64,000 bases of DNA from Bacteroidetes bacterium HGW-Bacteroidetes-4. GTDB taxonomy: Bacteria; Bacteroidota; Bacteroidia; Bacteroidales; SZUA-534. A program made the translations under genes and the position numbers. Location of the stretch: the NCBI GenBank assembly GCA_002840905.1, contig PHDD01000014.1, forward strand, positions 138,937 to 202,936, written 5' to 3'. The notes under the pieces are model-generated. The model ran no database searches, was not told the DNA's origin, and worked only from the letters and a program-made list of their open reading frames with translations. Shown in pieces: positions 1-9,328 of this stretch; position 1 is the first letter of the stretch; the number at the start of each line of letters is the position of its first letter.

Positions 1-555
1 GACTAAAATGTCCTCTTCGCTTGCTTTGGCGTACTCGGTAAAAACATCGAAATAATTGCCGTTATCAAACAAACCGGTGTCTAACAGTTCATATTCCCCT
101 TCGCTTTTAGAACGGTTTTGGTTTTGTTGTAGTAAATCGTTATAAGGGAAAGCCTCATGCGGATATTTATAAAGGTGCTTCATGTACGAGTGTGTGGGGG
201 TACTGTCAAGATAGTAATAAAGCTCTTTTACATCTTCGCCATGGTTGCCTTCGGTACCTGTTAACCCAAATAAGCGCTCCTTAATAATGGGGTCTTTGCC
301 ATTCCAAAACCCCACAGAAAAACAAAGGTTGCTGAATTCATCGCTTATGCCTGCAATGCCATCTTCGCCCCAGCGATAAACACGGCTTCGGGCATGGTCG
401 TGCGGAAAATAATCCCATGCGCTGCCATCGGCGCTATAGTCTTCGCGCACCGTTCCCCATTGACGTTCACTGAGATACGGGCCCCATTTAAGCCAGTTTT
501 TATTACCACTATAATGTTCCTTTAGCCTGTTTTTTTCAATTGCAGCTTCTTTCAT
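1..555 (-). CDS. GH63-like glucosidase, N-terminal part (runs off the window)
   Basis: The frame is open from an ATG at 555 to the window edge and gives the first 185 residues, ending ...EEDILV. The sequence around residues 20-75 reads [19 protein letters not shown], then [13 protein letters not shown] and [13 protein letters not shown]. This is the typical opening of the large bacterial proteins related to mannosyl-oligosaccharide glucosidase (GH63, about 850-900 residues). There is no signal peptide, so it is probably cytoplasmic. Members are predicted to cleave alpha-glucosidic bonds; the real substrate is unknown. It is the last visible gene of the run that starts at gnd, 15 bp after the SDR gene. 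Its place next to a glucose-dehydrogenase-like SDR and the pentose phosphate genes suggests use of glucose or trehalose-like compounds. The catalytic domain is outside the window. Confidence 0.85.
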   Translation of the reverse strand, partial: MKEAAIEKNRLKEHYSGNKNWLKWGPYLSERQWGTVREDYSADGSAWDYFPHDHARSRVYRWGEDGIAGISDEFSNLCFSVGFWNGKDPIIKERLFGLTGTEGNHGEDVKELYYYLDSTPTHSYMKHLYKYPHEAFPYNDLLQQNQNRSKSEGEYELLDTGLFDNGNYFDVFTEYAKASEEDILV

Positions 556-570
556 CCTATTCAGTTTTAA

Positions 571-1389
571 TTATCCGTTAGTTGTAAATCCGGGGTAAAG
601 TGTCATTCCGCCATCAATAAACAAGGTGGTGCCATGTATGTAGTCCGATTCGTCGGTGGCAAGCCAAACGGCAGCAGCACCAATATCGGCAGGTTGTCCA
701 ATGCGTTTGTAAGGAATAAGTTTCAGTAATTCGTTCAAAGCCTCGGGGGTTTCCCAGGCATCGCGGTTTATGGGGGTTTGAATTGCACCCGGGGCTATAC
801 TGTTTACCCGAATTCCTTTCGAACCCAATTCTTGCGCCATCGACTTCATTAGCAACATTACGCCACCTTTTGAAGCCGCATAATTAGCATGCCCTGCCCA
901 TGGAATAACTTCGTGTACGGAACTTACACAAATAATTTTACCCAGAGCGCACGAATAATCAACCTTTCCACGTGAAAGAAATTCGCGTGTAGCTTCGCGC
1001 GAGCACAAAAACTGTCCGGTAAGGTTTACATCCAAAACTTGTTGCCATTGTTGCAGGGTCATTTCATGAAATGCTGCATCGCGTTGCATGCCGGCATTGT
1101 TCACCATAATATCAACAGTTCCAAAATGTTGTTTGGCAGTTTTGAACATTTCCTGAACCTGGTCTTCTTTACTTACATCAGCTTTAAAGGTAATGGCTTT
1201 TGCTATGGCATCACTGGCTTCAATCTGATTGGCTACCTCTTCAGCAGCTGCCGCATCGGTAATATAGTTGACTACAACATTGGCACAATCGCGTCCCATC
1301 GAAAGGGCTATCTCTTTACCGATACCCGAATTAGCCCCAGTAACAATGCATGTTTGCCCAAGTAGCCTATGGTGTGGATTTTGTCTCAT
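571..1389 (-). CDS. SDR family oxidoreductase, glucose 1-dehydrogenase-like
   Basis: This is a 272-residue classical short-chain dehydrogenase. The cofactor motif TGANSGIG is at residues 17-24, NNAG at 97-100, the catalytic Ser near 157 (SSVHE) and Tyr170/Lys174 in YAASK. The C-terminal IDGGMTLYPGF is typical of the glucose 1-dehydrogenase / 3-oxoacyl reductase-like branch. There is no signal peptide. It probably oxidises a sugar or sugar alcohol with NAD(P); the substrate cannot be read from sequence. It lies 15 bp before the GH63-like gene and 76 bp after the YHS gene on the same strand, which supports co-transcription with the carbohydrate and NADPH genes upstream. The SDR class is certain; the glucose specificity is inference. 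Confidence 0.88.
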   Translation of the reverse strand: MRQNPHHRLLGQTCIVTGANSGIGKEIALSMGRDCANVVVNYITDAAAAEEVANQIEASDAIAKAITFKADVSKEDQVQEMFKTAKQHFGTVDIMVNNAGMQRDAAFHEMTLQQWQQVLDVNLTGQFLCSREATREFLSRGKVDYSCALGKIICVSSVHEVIPWAGHANYAASKGGVMLLMKSMAQELGSKGIRVNSIAPGAIQTPINRDAWETPEALNELLKLIPYKRIGQPADIGAAAVWLATDESDYIHGTTLFIDGGMTLYPGFTTNG

Positions 1390-1465
1390 AATAAAATATT
1401 TTTAAGTGTTTAAATTTGATTGGTTTATTCGTGTGAACGGGGTTTAAAAGTCAGTATTACTTGTA

Positions 1466-1957
1466 TTAACGGGCAACCGGAGTTCCGTATTTTTCAACTA
1501 AACCGGGCCAGTTTTCAGCCGCCTTTTTAATGTAATTTTGCGGATCTTTATCCCACATTCCTTTAGCTCGCATATTTTTCTGCAAATACAGTTTATTGCC
1601 CACCACCGACCATGTTTCGATTTCAATTTTTGAAATTTTACCCATTGAGGCCGAAACGGTACAGAAACCCCCATTTTGTGGCAGATAAGCCTCAGGCGAC
1701 TTGTCAAATTTTTGCTTATTTTCCTGCGAAGAAAATTGGTACACGGCACCTTTGTTAACGCTCTTTATTGAGGCTTTACCAAAAACCGGTTTTTTTTCAG
1801 TAAAAAAAGCCACCGCATCGTACCCCGATAGGGCAATTCCATCATCGGTATTAACCAATATTTTTTGAGCATGTACCTGGATTCCAAGTATTAAAAAGGC
1901 CAACATTACGAGTGTTTTTTTTATTAGCCTCATCATTGAATTTAATTCTGTTTTCAT
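1466..1957 (-). CDS. Secreted YHS-domain protein
   Basis: The protein has 163 residues with a signal peptide ending near VHAQ. A YHS domain follows at about residues 40-100 (GYDAVAFFTEKKPVFGK, then YQFSSQENKQKFDKSPEAYLPQNGGFCTVS). YHS domains are small, often metal-associated modules in exported bacterial proteins; the exact role is unknown. The given start adds a few residues before a second Met pair at residues 8-9, which would also give a good signal peptide. It lies 36 bp after the VOC gene in the same run. The cluster is rich in redox functions, so a metal or redox role is possible but not shown. Confidence 0.8.
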   Translation of the reverse strand: MKTELNSMMRLIKKTLVMLAFLILGIQVHAQKILVNTDDGIALSGYDAVAFFTEKKPVFGKASIKSVNKGAVYQFSSQENKQKFDKSPEAYLPQNGGFCTVSASMGKISKIEIETWSVVGNKLYLQKNMRAKGMWDKDPQNYIKKAAENWPGLVEKYGTPVAR

Positions 1958-1993
1958 TATAAAATTTTTAAATGTTAGTTAATAAAATTCGCA

Positions 1994-3010
1994 TTATTCT
2001 TTAAAGAAAATGAAATGTCCATCAGAGTCGCGGGCAATAAACCCCATTTTTGCGCCTAGTCCAAATACTCCAATTTCAACTAATTTATCAGAGATGATTT
2101 CATAGCCCTGCTCTTTCAACGTTTTATAAAGCTTATTAATATTTGTTACTTCAACTGTGGTTTGCCAGTACCATATATCAGTGGCTTTGGTATCGTCAGG
2201 GTAAGGTCTGCCACCCTGTGGGGCAATGTAATCCAAAAGTTCAAGTCCAATGCCCGAATTGGCTTTCAATCCGGTAATTTTCAAACGGGCCCCAAACACT
2301 TGGTTCAAATGTTCCTGTTCCGTACCATAATTTTCGCTTTGTCCGGCAACTTGCAAACCCAACACATGGTTGTAAAAGTCAAGCGATTTTTGGGTAGATT
2401 CAATGCCAATGGCTGTGTGGTCGATTCCCAGAAAAAGATTTTCATTTTGAGCTTGCCATTTTGGATTTCCTTTCCCTGTAGGAAAATGTATAAGTTCCAG
2501 GTTATGTCCATCGGGGTCGCGAAAGTAGAAAGCAGAAATACCTGCTGCTGCCGGAATATAATCGGGTAAAGTTTGCGGAGCTGTGGATACATGAGTTACC
2601 TCATTATCTAAAAGCTTTTGATACGCTTTGGGCATGTCACTTACCACAATGGCTATGTGTTGAAACCAAAGGTCGTTGCTGCGGCTATCAGCTAAAATTT
2701 TACGCCTTTCAAACAGTGTAGAATGAAATTCCATCAGTTCAATGTGTTCATTGCCTAAATGCAATCGGGCAATTTCAATTTTCAGGCTTGTATCCTTTAT
2801 ATTAAAAAGTTGCTGAATATACAAACCTTTAAGGGTAAATGCTGTGTCTTTTTGAAAGGGTAAAACTTCAGTATAAAATTTCAATGCTTCATTCAAATTT
2901 GAAACAGTAACAGATACACCCTTAATTTCGATAATTTTTTGAGCATTAAGTTGCAGAAAACTACCCACATAAATTGAAATAATCCAGAAATATCTTATGA
3001 AAACCTTCAT
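1994..3010 (-). CDS. Exported VOC (glyoxalase/dioxygenase fold) protein with two VOC domains
   Basis: This is a 338-residue protein with an N-terminal signal peptide (cleavage near LNAQ). Two tandem vicinal-oxygen-chelate domains follow: residues about 27-180 (IEIKGVSVTVSNLNEALKFY, ending DPDGHNLELIHFP) and about 190-335 (GIDHTAIGIESTQKSLDFYN, ending SDGHFIFF). Each has the His/Glu-type positions of this metal-binding fold. VOC proteins include glyoxalase I, ring-cleaving dioxygenases and resistance proteins, so the substrate is open. It lies 25 bp after the GMC oxidoreductase gene and 36 bp before YHS, as part of the same transcription unit. Export of a VOC protein beside a GMC enzyme suggests envelope handling of an oxidised metabolite. 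Confidence 0.82.
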   Translation of the reverse strand: MKVFIRYFWIISIYVGSFLQLNAQKIIEIKGVSVTVSNLNEALKFYTEVLPFQKDTAFTLKGLYIQQLFNIKDTSLKIEIARLHLGNEHIELMEFHSTLFERRKILADSRSNDLWFQHIAIVVSDMPKAYQKLLDNEVTHVSTAPQTLPDYIPAAAGISAFYFRDPDGHNLELIHFPTGKGNPKWQAQNENLFLGIDHTAIGIESTQKSLDFYNHVLGLQVAGQSENYGTEQEHLNQVFGARLKITGLKANSGIGLELLDYIAPQGGRPYPDDTKATDIWYWQTTVEVTNINKLYKTLKEQGYEIISDKLVEIGVFGLGAKMGFIARDSDGHFIFFKE

Positions 3011-3035
3011 GCGATTGTTTTTATTTAAATGGTGT

Positions 3036-4568
3036 TTACAATACTTCCTTTATAAGATGGTCTCCAACCCTAAGCGCATTAGCCATGATTGTAAGCGCAG
3101 GATTAACTGCAGAACTCGATGGAAAAAAGCTGCCATCCACCACATAAAGGTTTTCCACCTCATGTGCCCGGCAATTGGTATTAAGAGCCGAGGTTTTAGG
3201 GTTGTTGCCAAACCTGATGGTTCCGCATTGGTGAGCCGTTCCCGCAATGGGTATTTTTTTTCCTAAATACACATTGTTGGGCAATACATGGGTTTCGCAA
3301 CCCACATGTTCTAATATCCAGCGGAGTTTTTTTTGTAAGCGTTTATGGCCTTCCAGATTATTTTCTGTATAGCTTAGTTTAATGTTGCCATTTTTGTCCA
3401 AGGTTACCCGGTTTTCAGCCAGGGGCAAATCTTCCGATGTCATCCAGAAATCGAGTGCATGTTTAGCCATGTATTCTAGTGTCAAACCAGGTGCAAACGA
3501 TGGGGCATCTTCGCGAAACATTTCTGCATCTGATTTACCCAACATTTGAATATGACCTAATGGAAAATCAAAATCATCGGCTCCAAAATAGTAATCGTTT
3601 ATAGCGAATGTTTTGCCGAATTTAGTAGGATTTGGTTTGGTTGAAAGTGCAATCATGGCCGAATTGTTATGTGCCATATAGTGCCTGCCTACCACATCGC
3701 TGCCATTGGCCAGTCCATTAGGATGTTTTTCGTTGGCCGAACGTAACAACAATGCAGCGCTGTTTACGGCTCCTGCTGAAACTATAACGGTGTTGGCCGA
3801 ATAGTTAATGAATTCTCCATTTAATTCAACCTCAACTTTTTTTACCGATTTACCTGAAGCATCGGTAATTAAACGGTTAACATAGGCATTGGTTAGCAAG
3901 GTAACATTTTCGAATTTTAAGGCTTCTTTTATTCCTACTACATGTGCATCAGCCTTACTTTCTGTGGGGTCGGGAAACCCATCGAAGCGGTCTAAAACAA
4001 CCTGCGAATCCCCATTTTTTGGGCTATTGTTAAAACCAATAGGCAAAGGAAAAGGTTTTAAACCCAATTGTTTAACATTGTTAAACAGCTCCTGAATGCG
4101 AGGCTCGTGCTCAATAGGTGGTAATGAATAAGGATTCTCATCGAAAGGTTCTGTTGGGTCGCTGCCTCGCAAACCGTGTACCGAATAGAGTTTTTCGGCT
4201 TCAAGGTAATAGGGAGCCAAATCCTGATAACTAATATCCCAGGCAGGCGAAATACCCCCATGGTGTTTTAATTCTTTAAAATCCTGTTCACGCATGCGTA
4301 ATAATGCAGCTCCATACACTTTGGTGTTACCGCCAACGCAATAATGAATTCCGGGATGAAACGATTTTCCGTTTTTGTCTGTCCAGTTTTCCTTGGCTTT
4401 GTATCGCCCTTTTAAAAATACCTCTTCGGTATCCCAGTTTTCTTTTTCACGAGGTATATAATTGCCCCGTTCAAGTATTAGTATTTTTTTGCCTGTTGGA
4501 GCCAGTTTACGTGCTAAAGTTCCACCGCCGGCACCTGTGCCAATAATTATTAAATCAAAATGTTCCAT
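3036..4568 (-). CDS. GMC family FAD-dependent oxidoreductase
   Basis: The protein has 510 residues with an N-terminal Rossmann motif (LIIIGTGAGGGTLARKLA, residues 6-23) and ILERG closing the FAD site. The C-terminal GMC block contains GTAHQCGTIRFG and then VVDGSFFPSSSAVNPALTIMANALR. These are signatures of glucose-methanol-choline oxidoreductases and of the gluconate/sorbose dehydrogenase-like branch. No signal peptide is seen at this ATG. It probably oxidises an alcohol or sugar and passes electrons to an acceptor. The gene has its own ECF-like promoter just upstream (4585-4613), even though it lies 75 bp after ndh. It leads the GMC-VOC-YHS-SDR-GH63 section. Confidence 0.9.
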   Translation of the reverse strand: MEHFDLIIIGTGAGGGTLARKLAPTGKKILILERGNYIPREKENWDTEEVFLKGRYKAKENWTDKNGKSFHPGIHYCVGGNTKVYGAALLRMREQDFKELKHHGGISPAWDISYQDLAPYYLEAEKLYSVHGLRGSDPTEPFDENPYSLPPIEHEPRIQELFNNVKQLGLKPFPLPIGFNNSPKNGDSQVVLDRFDGFPDPTESKADAHVVGIKEALKFENVTLLTNAYVNRLITDASGKSVKKVEVELNGEFINYSANTVIVSAGAVNSAALLLRSANEKHPNGLANGSDVVGRHYMAHNNSAMIALSTKPNPTKFGKTFAINDYYFGADDFDFPLGHIQMLGKSDAEMFREDAPSFAPGLTLEYMAKHALDFWMTSEDLPLAENRVTLDKNGNIKLSYTENNLEGHKRLQKKLRWILEHVGCETHVLPNNVYLGKKIPIAGTAHQCGTIRFGNNPKTSALNTNCRAHEVENLYVVDGSFFPSSSAVNPALTIMANALRVGDHLIKEVL

Positions 4569-4584
4569 TGCTTATAATTTTAAG

Positions 4585-4613
4585 ATGAGTCGTTGTTTTT
4601 TAGTTACCTGACA
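4585..4613 (-). promoter_or_regulatory. ECF-type promoter upstream of GMC oxidoreductase
   Basis: On the minus strand TGTCAGG (4613-4607) is followed after 14 bases by CGACTCAT (4592-4585). The start codon of the GMC gene is at 4568, so the leader would be only about 10 bases. The same TGTCAGG-N14-CGACT pattern lies before four other genes of this block. It resembles ECF promoters rather than the housekeeping TTTG/TAnnTTTG form. Confidence 0.6.
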
Positions 4614-4643
4614 ATTGCACTTTTTACGTTGTTATTATAATTG

Positions 4644-5945
4644 TTAAAAAGGTTTTCCCGGAATATATTTCCTGATTATTAATTGGTTGGCTTTGTCATA
4701 GGTAAAGTATTTTACTGCCCAGTTTATTGCAACAGCAATTTTATTTTTAAATCCGGTAAGTGATATTAGGTGAATTACCGACCAAATTAGCCAGCCTAAT
4801 TTTCCATCAAGAAACAGCGACTTTATATCAGCTACTGCATCTTTTTTTCCGATAATAGCCATTGAGCCTTTGTCGTGGTATTTGAATTCGTGTTTAAGTG
4901 TATTATTTTTTATGAGATAAAGGATATTTTTGCTTAAATTTTTAGCCTGCTGAATGGCAACCTGTGCCACCATGGGATGCCCATTAGGATATTCGGCAGT
5001 TTGCATATGAGCAATATCTCCAATGGCAAATACATTTGCGAAGCATTGAACCTGATTGTATTTATTTACTTCAATACGGTTTCCGGGCTTCACCAAATCT
5101 GCATTCAATCCACTAATTATATTTCCTTGAACACCTGCAGTCCATATAATTACTCCGGCAAGCATGAGTTGCAGCCCGTTGGGGGAATCGAACTGTAAGT
5201 TTTTACCATCGTAATCTTTTACCCGGGCATTAAGCACAACTTCAACTCCTAGTTTTACAAGTGTTTTATAGGCATGTACCGATGCTTTTTCCGACATGGT
5301 AGGAAGTATGCGGTCTCCGGCCTGAACAAGGTATATTTTCATCAGGTCACTATCTATTTCGGGGTAATCGTTTTGAAGCAGGTATTTTTTAAATTCAGCC
5401 AAAGCCCCGGCCATTTCAACTCCTGCCGGGCCGCCACCTACCACCACAAATTTGGTAAGTTTCTGTTTTTCCTCTTCGCTACTGCCATCAATAGCCTTTT
5501 CAAGGTTTTGAAGAATCCAACTTCTAAGATTTATGGCATCGTTAATACTTTTTAAGCCGATGCTATTGTTTTCAATATTTTTTAAACCAAAAAAATTTGT
5601 ACTACTTCCAGTGGCAATTACCAGAAAATCATAGCCGACAGCACCCAGATTTGTTATTACCTGATTTTTCTCGGTATCAACCGATTCTACTTTTACCATC
5701 CTGAAAATCATATTACTACACGATTTAAAAAGCTTGCGCACAGGCGAAACCACCGAGTCGGGTTCTAACCCACCAATGGCAACTTGATAAAGCAAAGGCT
5801 GAAATTGATGATGGTTGTTTTGATCAAGCAGTATCAATTGTACCGGTTTGTGTTCCAATGTCTTTACCAAATTGAGACCGGCAAATCCGGCACCAATAAT
5901 AACCACGCGAGGGAGGTTGCTTTTTGTTATTGCTATTTCAATCAT
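4644..5945 (-). CDS. ndh: Type II NADH dehydrogenase (NDH-2-like)
   Basis: The 433-residue flavoprotein has two dinucleotide motifs: VVIIGAGFAGLNLVKTL near residues 14-30 (FAD) and FVVVGGGPAGVEMAGALAE near 165-183 (NADH). It also has the AIGDIAHM motif of the pyridine-nucleotide disulfide family. The C-terminus has a hydrophobic and amphipathic stretch (GWLIWSVIHLISLTGF) typical of membrane-bound NDH-2. It moves electrons from NADH to quinone without pumping protons. It lies 96 bp after tal in the same run. With gnd and zwf upstream, it may balance reduced cofactors made by the oxidative pentose phosphate route. Confidence 0.9.
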   Translation of the reverse strand: MIEIAITKSNLPRVVIIGAGFAGLNLVKTLEHKPVQLILLDQNNHHQFQPLLYQVAIGGLEPDSVVSPVRKLFKSCSNMIFRMVKVESVDTEKNQVITNLGAVGYDFLVIATGSSTNFFGLKNIENNSIGLKSINDAINLRSWILQNLEKAIDGSSEEEKQKLTKFVVVGGGPAGVEMAGALAEFKKYLLQNDYPEIDSDLMKIYLVQAGDRILPTMSEKASVHAYKTLVKLGVEVVLNARVKDYDGKNLQFDSPNGLQLMLAGVIIWTAGVQGNIISGLNADLVKPGNRIEVNKYNQVQCFANVFAIGDIAHMQTAEYPNGHPMVAQVAIQQAKNLSKNILYLIKNNTLKHEFKYHDKGSMAIIGKKDAVADIKSLFLDGKLGWLIWSVIHLISLTGFKNKIAVAINWAVKYFTYDKANQLIIRKYIPGKPF

Positions 5946-6041
5946 TTAAATAATCTTAGAGTTGAGGTTTGATGGAACACCCTACTCAATTTTCATACGT
6001 GTTTGTGAAAATATACAGCGTGGGTGTTTCAACGTTATTTT

Positions 6042-7115
6042 TTAAATTGATTTTCTTTTTTGGTCAATACTGTTTATCAAATGGTTCCATGAATCGATAA
6101 AGGAAGCTGCGCCTTCTTTTTGCAACTGTTCTGCCAGAGCATCAATATCGACACCTTCTTTTTTGAATTGCTCCAACAGGCTATTGGTAAGTGTACACGC
6201 TAGGGAAAGGGGTTCATTTACATCGCCATGATCGGCAAAAGCCAATAAGGTATTTTCGGGAATGGTATTTACTGTGAATGGCGTTACTAAATTGGTAACA
6301 TAAATCACATCGGAAACAGCAGGGTCTTTGGCTCCTGTACTTGCCCAAAGCAAGCGTTGTGGCGAAACACCCAGGTTCATTAGTTTTTGAACGCGGCCTG
6401 AACTTAAGAATTGTGCGTATGCTTCGTAGGTTTTTTGTGAAACAGCCAACGCTAATTTATTTGCCAATCCAACAGAAACCTTACCTGATACAGCTTTATC
6501 CCAGCGGCTAACAAATACTGAGGCAACCGAACGTACATCGGGATTTAGTCCCTGAGAAATACGTTTTTCAATACCATTCAAATAAGCATTGGCAGCAGCT
6601 TTGTACTGATTGGCCGAGAACAGTAAGGTTACATTTATGGGTATGCCTTCAGCAATAGCTTGTTCAATAGCCGGCAATCCTTCTGGAGTGCCGGGTATTT
6701 TGATAAAGGCATTGGGTCGGTTTACTTTTTTAAAGATTACGCGGGCGGCATTTACTGTGCTTTCGGCATCGTAGGCTAACAGTGGAGATACTTCAATGGA
6801 AACAAAGCCATCTACACCGTTAGTTTTATCAAATACAGGGCGGAACAAATCCGCTGCCCTTTGAATATCTTCAATGGCCAAGTTAAAAAACAAGTCTTCG
6901 TTTGTTAAGCCTCTTTCAGATAAACTGATAGCCTTATCATAATCATTAGAGTTTGCTATGGCATTGTCGAAAATGGTAGGGTTAGATGTTAAACCTGTAA
7001 CCGACAATTCGGTGATGTACTTTTTTAGGGTACCATCGTTTAATATTTTACGGGTAATATTATCAAGCCATAGGCTCACACCTTGTTCCTGTAGTTTTTT
7101 AGTGTTTTTATTCAT
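6042..7115 (-). CDS. tal: Transaldolase
   Basis: This 357-residue protein belongs to the long tal form that occurs next to zwf and gnd. The Schiff-base lysine is in FIKIPGTPEG (about residues 138-147), and SLWLDNITR and TSNPTIFDNAI mark the N-terminal barrel strands. It transfers a dihydroxyacetone unit between sedoheptulose 7-phosphate and glyceraldehyde 3-phosphate in the cytoplasm. It lies 125 bp after the rpiB-like gene and 96 bp before ndh. This makes the block gnd-zwf-rpiB-tal a nearly complete pentose phosphate set without its own pgl. Confidence 0.94.
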   Translation of the reverse strand: MNKNTKKLQEQGVSLWLDNITRKILNDGTLKKYITELSVTGLTSNPTIFDNAIANSNDYDKAISLSERGLTNEDLFFNLAIEDIQRAADLFRPVFDKTNGVDGFVSIEVSPLLAYDAESTVNAARVIFKKVNRPNAFIKIPGTPEGLPAIEQAIAEGIPINVTLLFSANQYKAAANAYLNGIEKRISQGLNPDVRSVASVFVSRWDKAVSGKVSVGLANKLALAVSQKTYEAYAQFLSSGRVQKLMNLGVSPQRLLWASTGAKDPAVSDVIYVTNLVTPFTVNTIPENTLLAFADHGDVNEPLSLACTLTNSLLEQFKKEGVDIDALAEQLQKEGAASFIDSWNHLINSIDQKRKSI

Positions 7116-7240
7116 TGTATTTAATTTTAATTGTTAGTTATTTAATTGCCTTTTTGCCCAAACTGAGCCTATACAAACCGATAGCTGTTGGGAAATATTC
7201 TTCACATTTGTTAAAACATTATTGTATTGATTAATTTTTG

Positions 7241-7693
7241 CTAGAAATAAATTGGATTAGGAGTTTCAATAGCGATGGACTTTTGAAACTGGTGTTTTTC
7301 TCTGTTAAATTCAGCTTTTACAAAAGTGGTTGCCAGTTCAACAGCCTTTTCGATTCCTATAATGCTACCTCCAAGACATAATAAATTCATGCCATCTTGC
7401 TCAACACCCAAATGGGCAGAAATATTATCGTGTACCAAAGCTGCCCGGGTTTCATTAACTTTATTAGCCTCAATAGATGCACCAATACCGCTGTCAGTAA
7501 TGGCAATTCCTTTAATCACCTCGTTTTTGGCAAGAGCCTCAGCAAGGGGTATAACTATATTTTGCAGGTTGGTTTTGGGTGAGTTAATCGAGCCTCCAAA
7601 GTCAACAACCTCAATTTGTAAGCTTAATAAACGTTCTTTAATTATTGTTTTAAGCTGTAAATTATTTGGGTCTGATACAATTCCTACTTTCAT
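7241..7693 (-). CDS. RpiB/LacAB-family sugar-phosphate isomerase, divergent active site
   Basis: The 150-residue protein has the length and pattern of RpiB (ribose 5-phosphate isomerase B). The block GIAITDSGIGASIEANKV is at residues 62-79, followed by ETRAALVHD and MNLLCLGGSIIG. The usual N-terminal DHGG/DHAG motif is replaced by SDPNN (residues 7-11). The position of the catalytic Cys (CGTGIG in the family) is a threonine (T66 in ITDSGIG). The fold is therefore clear but normal RpiB chemistry is doubtful; it may be a variant isomerase or have another role. It lies between zwf and tal, 108 and 125 bp away, in the pentose phosphate run. Confidence 0.82.
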   Translation of the reverse strand: MKVGIVSDPNNLQLKTIIKERLLSLQIEVVDFGGSINSPKTNLQNIVIPLAEALAKNEVIKGIAITDSGIGASIEANKVNETRAALVHDNISAHLGVEQDGMNLLCLGGSIIGIEKAVELATTFVKAEFNREKHQFQKSIAIETPNPIYF

Positions 7694-7801
7694 CTGTTTA
7701 TAATTTTATTTTTAATGGTCAGATGGAATATCCATGTTAAACATTTCCGGTTTGTGTAAACCTTTTTGCATGGATATTTCATACTATTAGTTTTTTAAGT
7801 G

Positions 7802-9322
7802 TTATAATTCGCAATAAATTCCGTCATCAGATAGGTTTTTACAAGGGTAACGCCAGGTCATGTCTTTATTTTCAATCAGGTCGTCAGCCTTTTCAGGGCC
7901 CCACGTTCCAGCAGGATAACCATACAGCGGAATATCAGGGTTATTTTTCCATGCATCGAGTACTGGACTAAGGAATTTCCATGCAGCTATTATTTCTTCA
8001 GTTCTTGCAAATAGGGTTGTATCGCCCTTAATTGAATCAAAAATAAGTCGTTCGTAAGCTGAGGGAATGCGTTGGTTGGTAAGGTCGGAGTAATGGAAAT
8101 CCATATTCACATTCTGTACATCAAATCCAGAGCCCGGAATTTTCATTCCAAATTTTAGTAAAACCCCCTCGTCGGGTTGTATTCGAATTACCAGTTGATT
8201 GCATGAACTACAATTGGCATGGTTCGAAAACAAAAAATGAGGTGTGGGCTTAAAGTGAATAACCACTTCGGTTACGCGTGTTGGTAATCGTTTTCCGGTA
8301 CGAACGTAAAAGGGAACACCTCCCCAACGCCAATTATCAATGTAAAATTTGAGTGCGGCGTAGGTTTCGGTTGTCGATTGCATATTCACACCTTCTTCTT
8401 CGCGATACCCCAGGGCTTTTTCTTTTTTTAACGTGGATGCGGTATATTGTCCCCTTAAGGTATTTGTTTTTACATCATCACTACTAAAAGGACGTAAGGA
8501 TTGAAAAACTTTATAAATTTCGTTACGAATGGATGAAGGTTCGAGAGATGCAGGTGGTTCCATAGCGGTTAGGGCCACAACTTGTAACAGGTGATTTTGA
8601 ACCATATCGCGCAAAGCTCCCGAGTTATCATAGTAACCACCACGTTGCTCCACTCCAATACTTTCCGACGAGGTTACTTCAACATGGTGTATGAAGTTAT
8701 TGTTCCAAAGCGGTTCAAAAATACCGTTTGAGAAGCGGGTAACTAAAAGATTTTGTACAGTTTCTTTCCCCAAATAGTGGTCAATCCGGTAAAGTTGCTC
8801 TTCTTTCCAATCCTTTAGCAATTCATCTTTTAATTTTAAGGCCGATTCTAAATCGTATCCAAATGGTTTTTCAATAATAATCCTTTTCCATCCGGTGGTT
8901 TGGTCATTAAGTCCTGCGGTAGCCAAATATTGGGGTATTGTGCCATAAAGGTCGGGGGGTGTTGAAAGATAATACAGTGTATTAGTACTGATATTATATT
9001 CTCTTTGCAAAATGCCCATTCGGAGAGCTAATTGATTGTATGACTTAGAGTTATCATAAATCAATGATTTGTAAAAAAGCTTATGGGTAAACGCTTCAAT
9101 TTCTGCTGTATTATTGGTTTCGTTGAATTTTCCCAAAGCTTCTCTCATTTTGTTTCGATACTCATTGTCGGTATAATTTGTACGCGAAACACCTATTATT
9201 GCAAAATTATTGGGCAATAAATTGTTCACATACAGTGAATACAAGGCCGGAATAAGTTTTCGTTTGGCCAAATCGCCTGATGCGCCAAATATTACGTAAA
9301 TAAAACTTTTATTATGTTCCAT
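7802..9322 (-). CDS. zwf: Glucose-6-phosphate 1-dehydrogenase (copy 1)
   Basis: The protein has 506 residues, the full family length. The N-terminal NADP site is IFGASGDLAKRKLIPALY (residues 12-29), and the substrate motif YRIDHYLGKETVQN is near residue 180. It makes 6-phosphogluconolactone and NADPH in the cytoplasm. The start is 6 bp after the stop of gnd, so the two are tightly co-transcribed from the ECF-like promoter before gnd. A second zwf is at 61660-63183; the two proteins are clearly homologous throughout (both end GYPAGTWGPE...WRYPCKNLS-DG-YCEL), but differ at many positions, so they are old paralogues rather than a recent copy. Confidence 0.97.
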   Translation of the reverse strand: MEHNKSFIYVIFGASGDLAKRKLIPALYSLYVNNLLPNNFAIIGVSRTNYTDNEYRNKMREALGKFNETNNTAEIEAFTHKLFYKSLIYDNSKSYNQLALRMGILQREYNISTNTLYYLSTPPDLYGTIPQYLATAGLNDQTTGWKRIIIEKPFGYDLESALKLKDELLKDWKEEQLYRIDHYLGKETVQNLLVTRFSNGIFEPLWNNNFIHHVEVTSSESIGVEQRGGYYDNSGALRDMVQNHLLQVVALTAMEPPASLEPSSIRNEIYKVFQSLRPFSSDDVKTNTLRGQYTASTLKKEKALGYREEEGVNMQSTTETYAALKFYIDNWRWGGVPFYVRTGKRLPTRVTEVVIHFKPTPHFLFSNHANCSSCNQLVIRIQPDEGVLLKFGMKIPGSGFDVQNVNMDFHYSDLTNQRIPSAYERLIFDSIKGDTTLFARTEEIIAAWKFLSPVLDAWKNNPDIPLYGYPAGTWGPEKADDLIENKDMTWRYPCKNLSDDGIYCEL

Positions 9323-9328
9323 AAGTAG

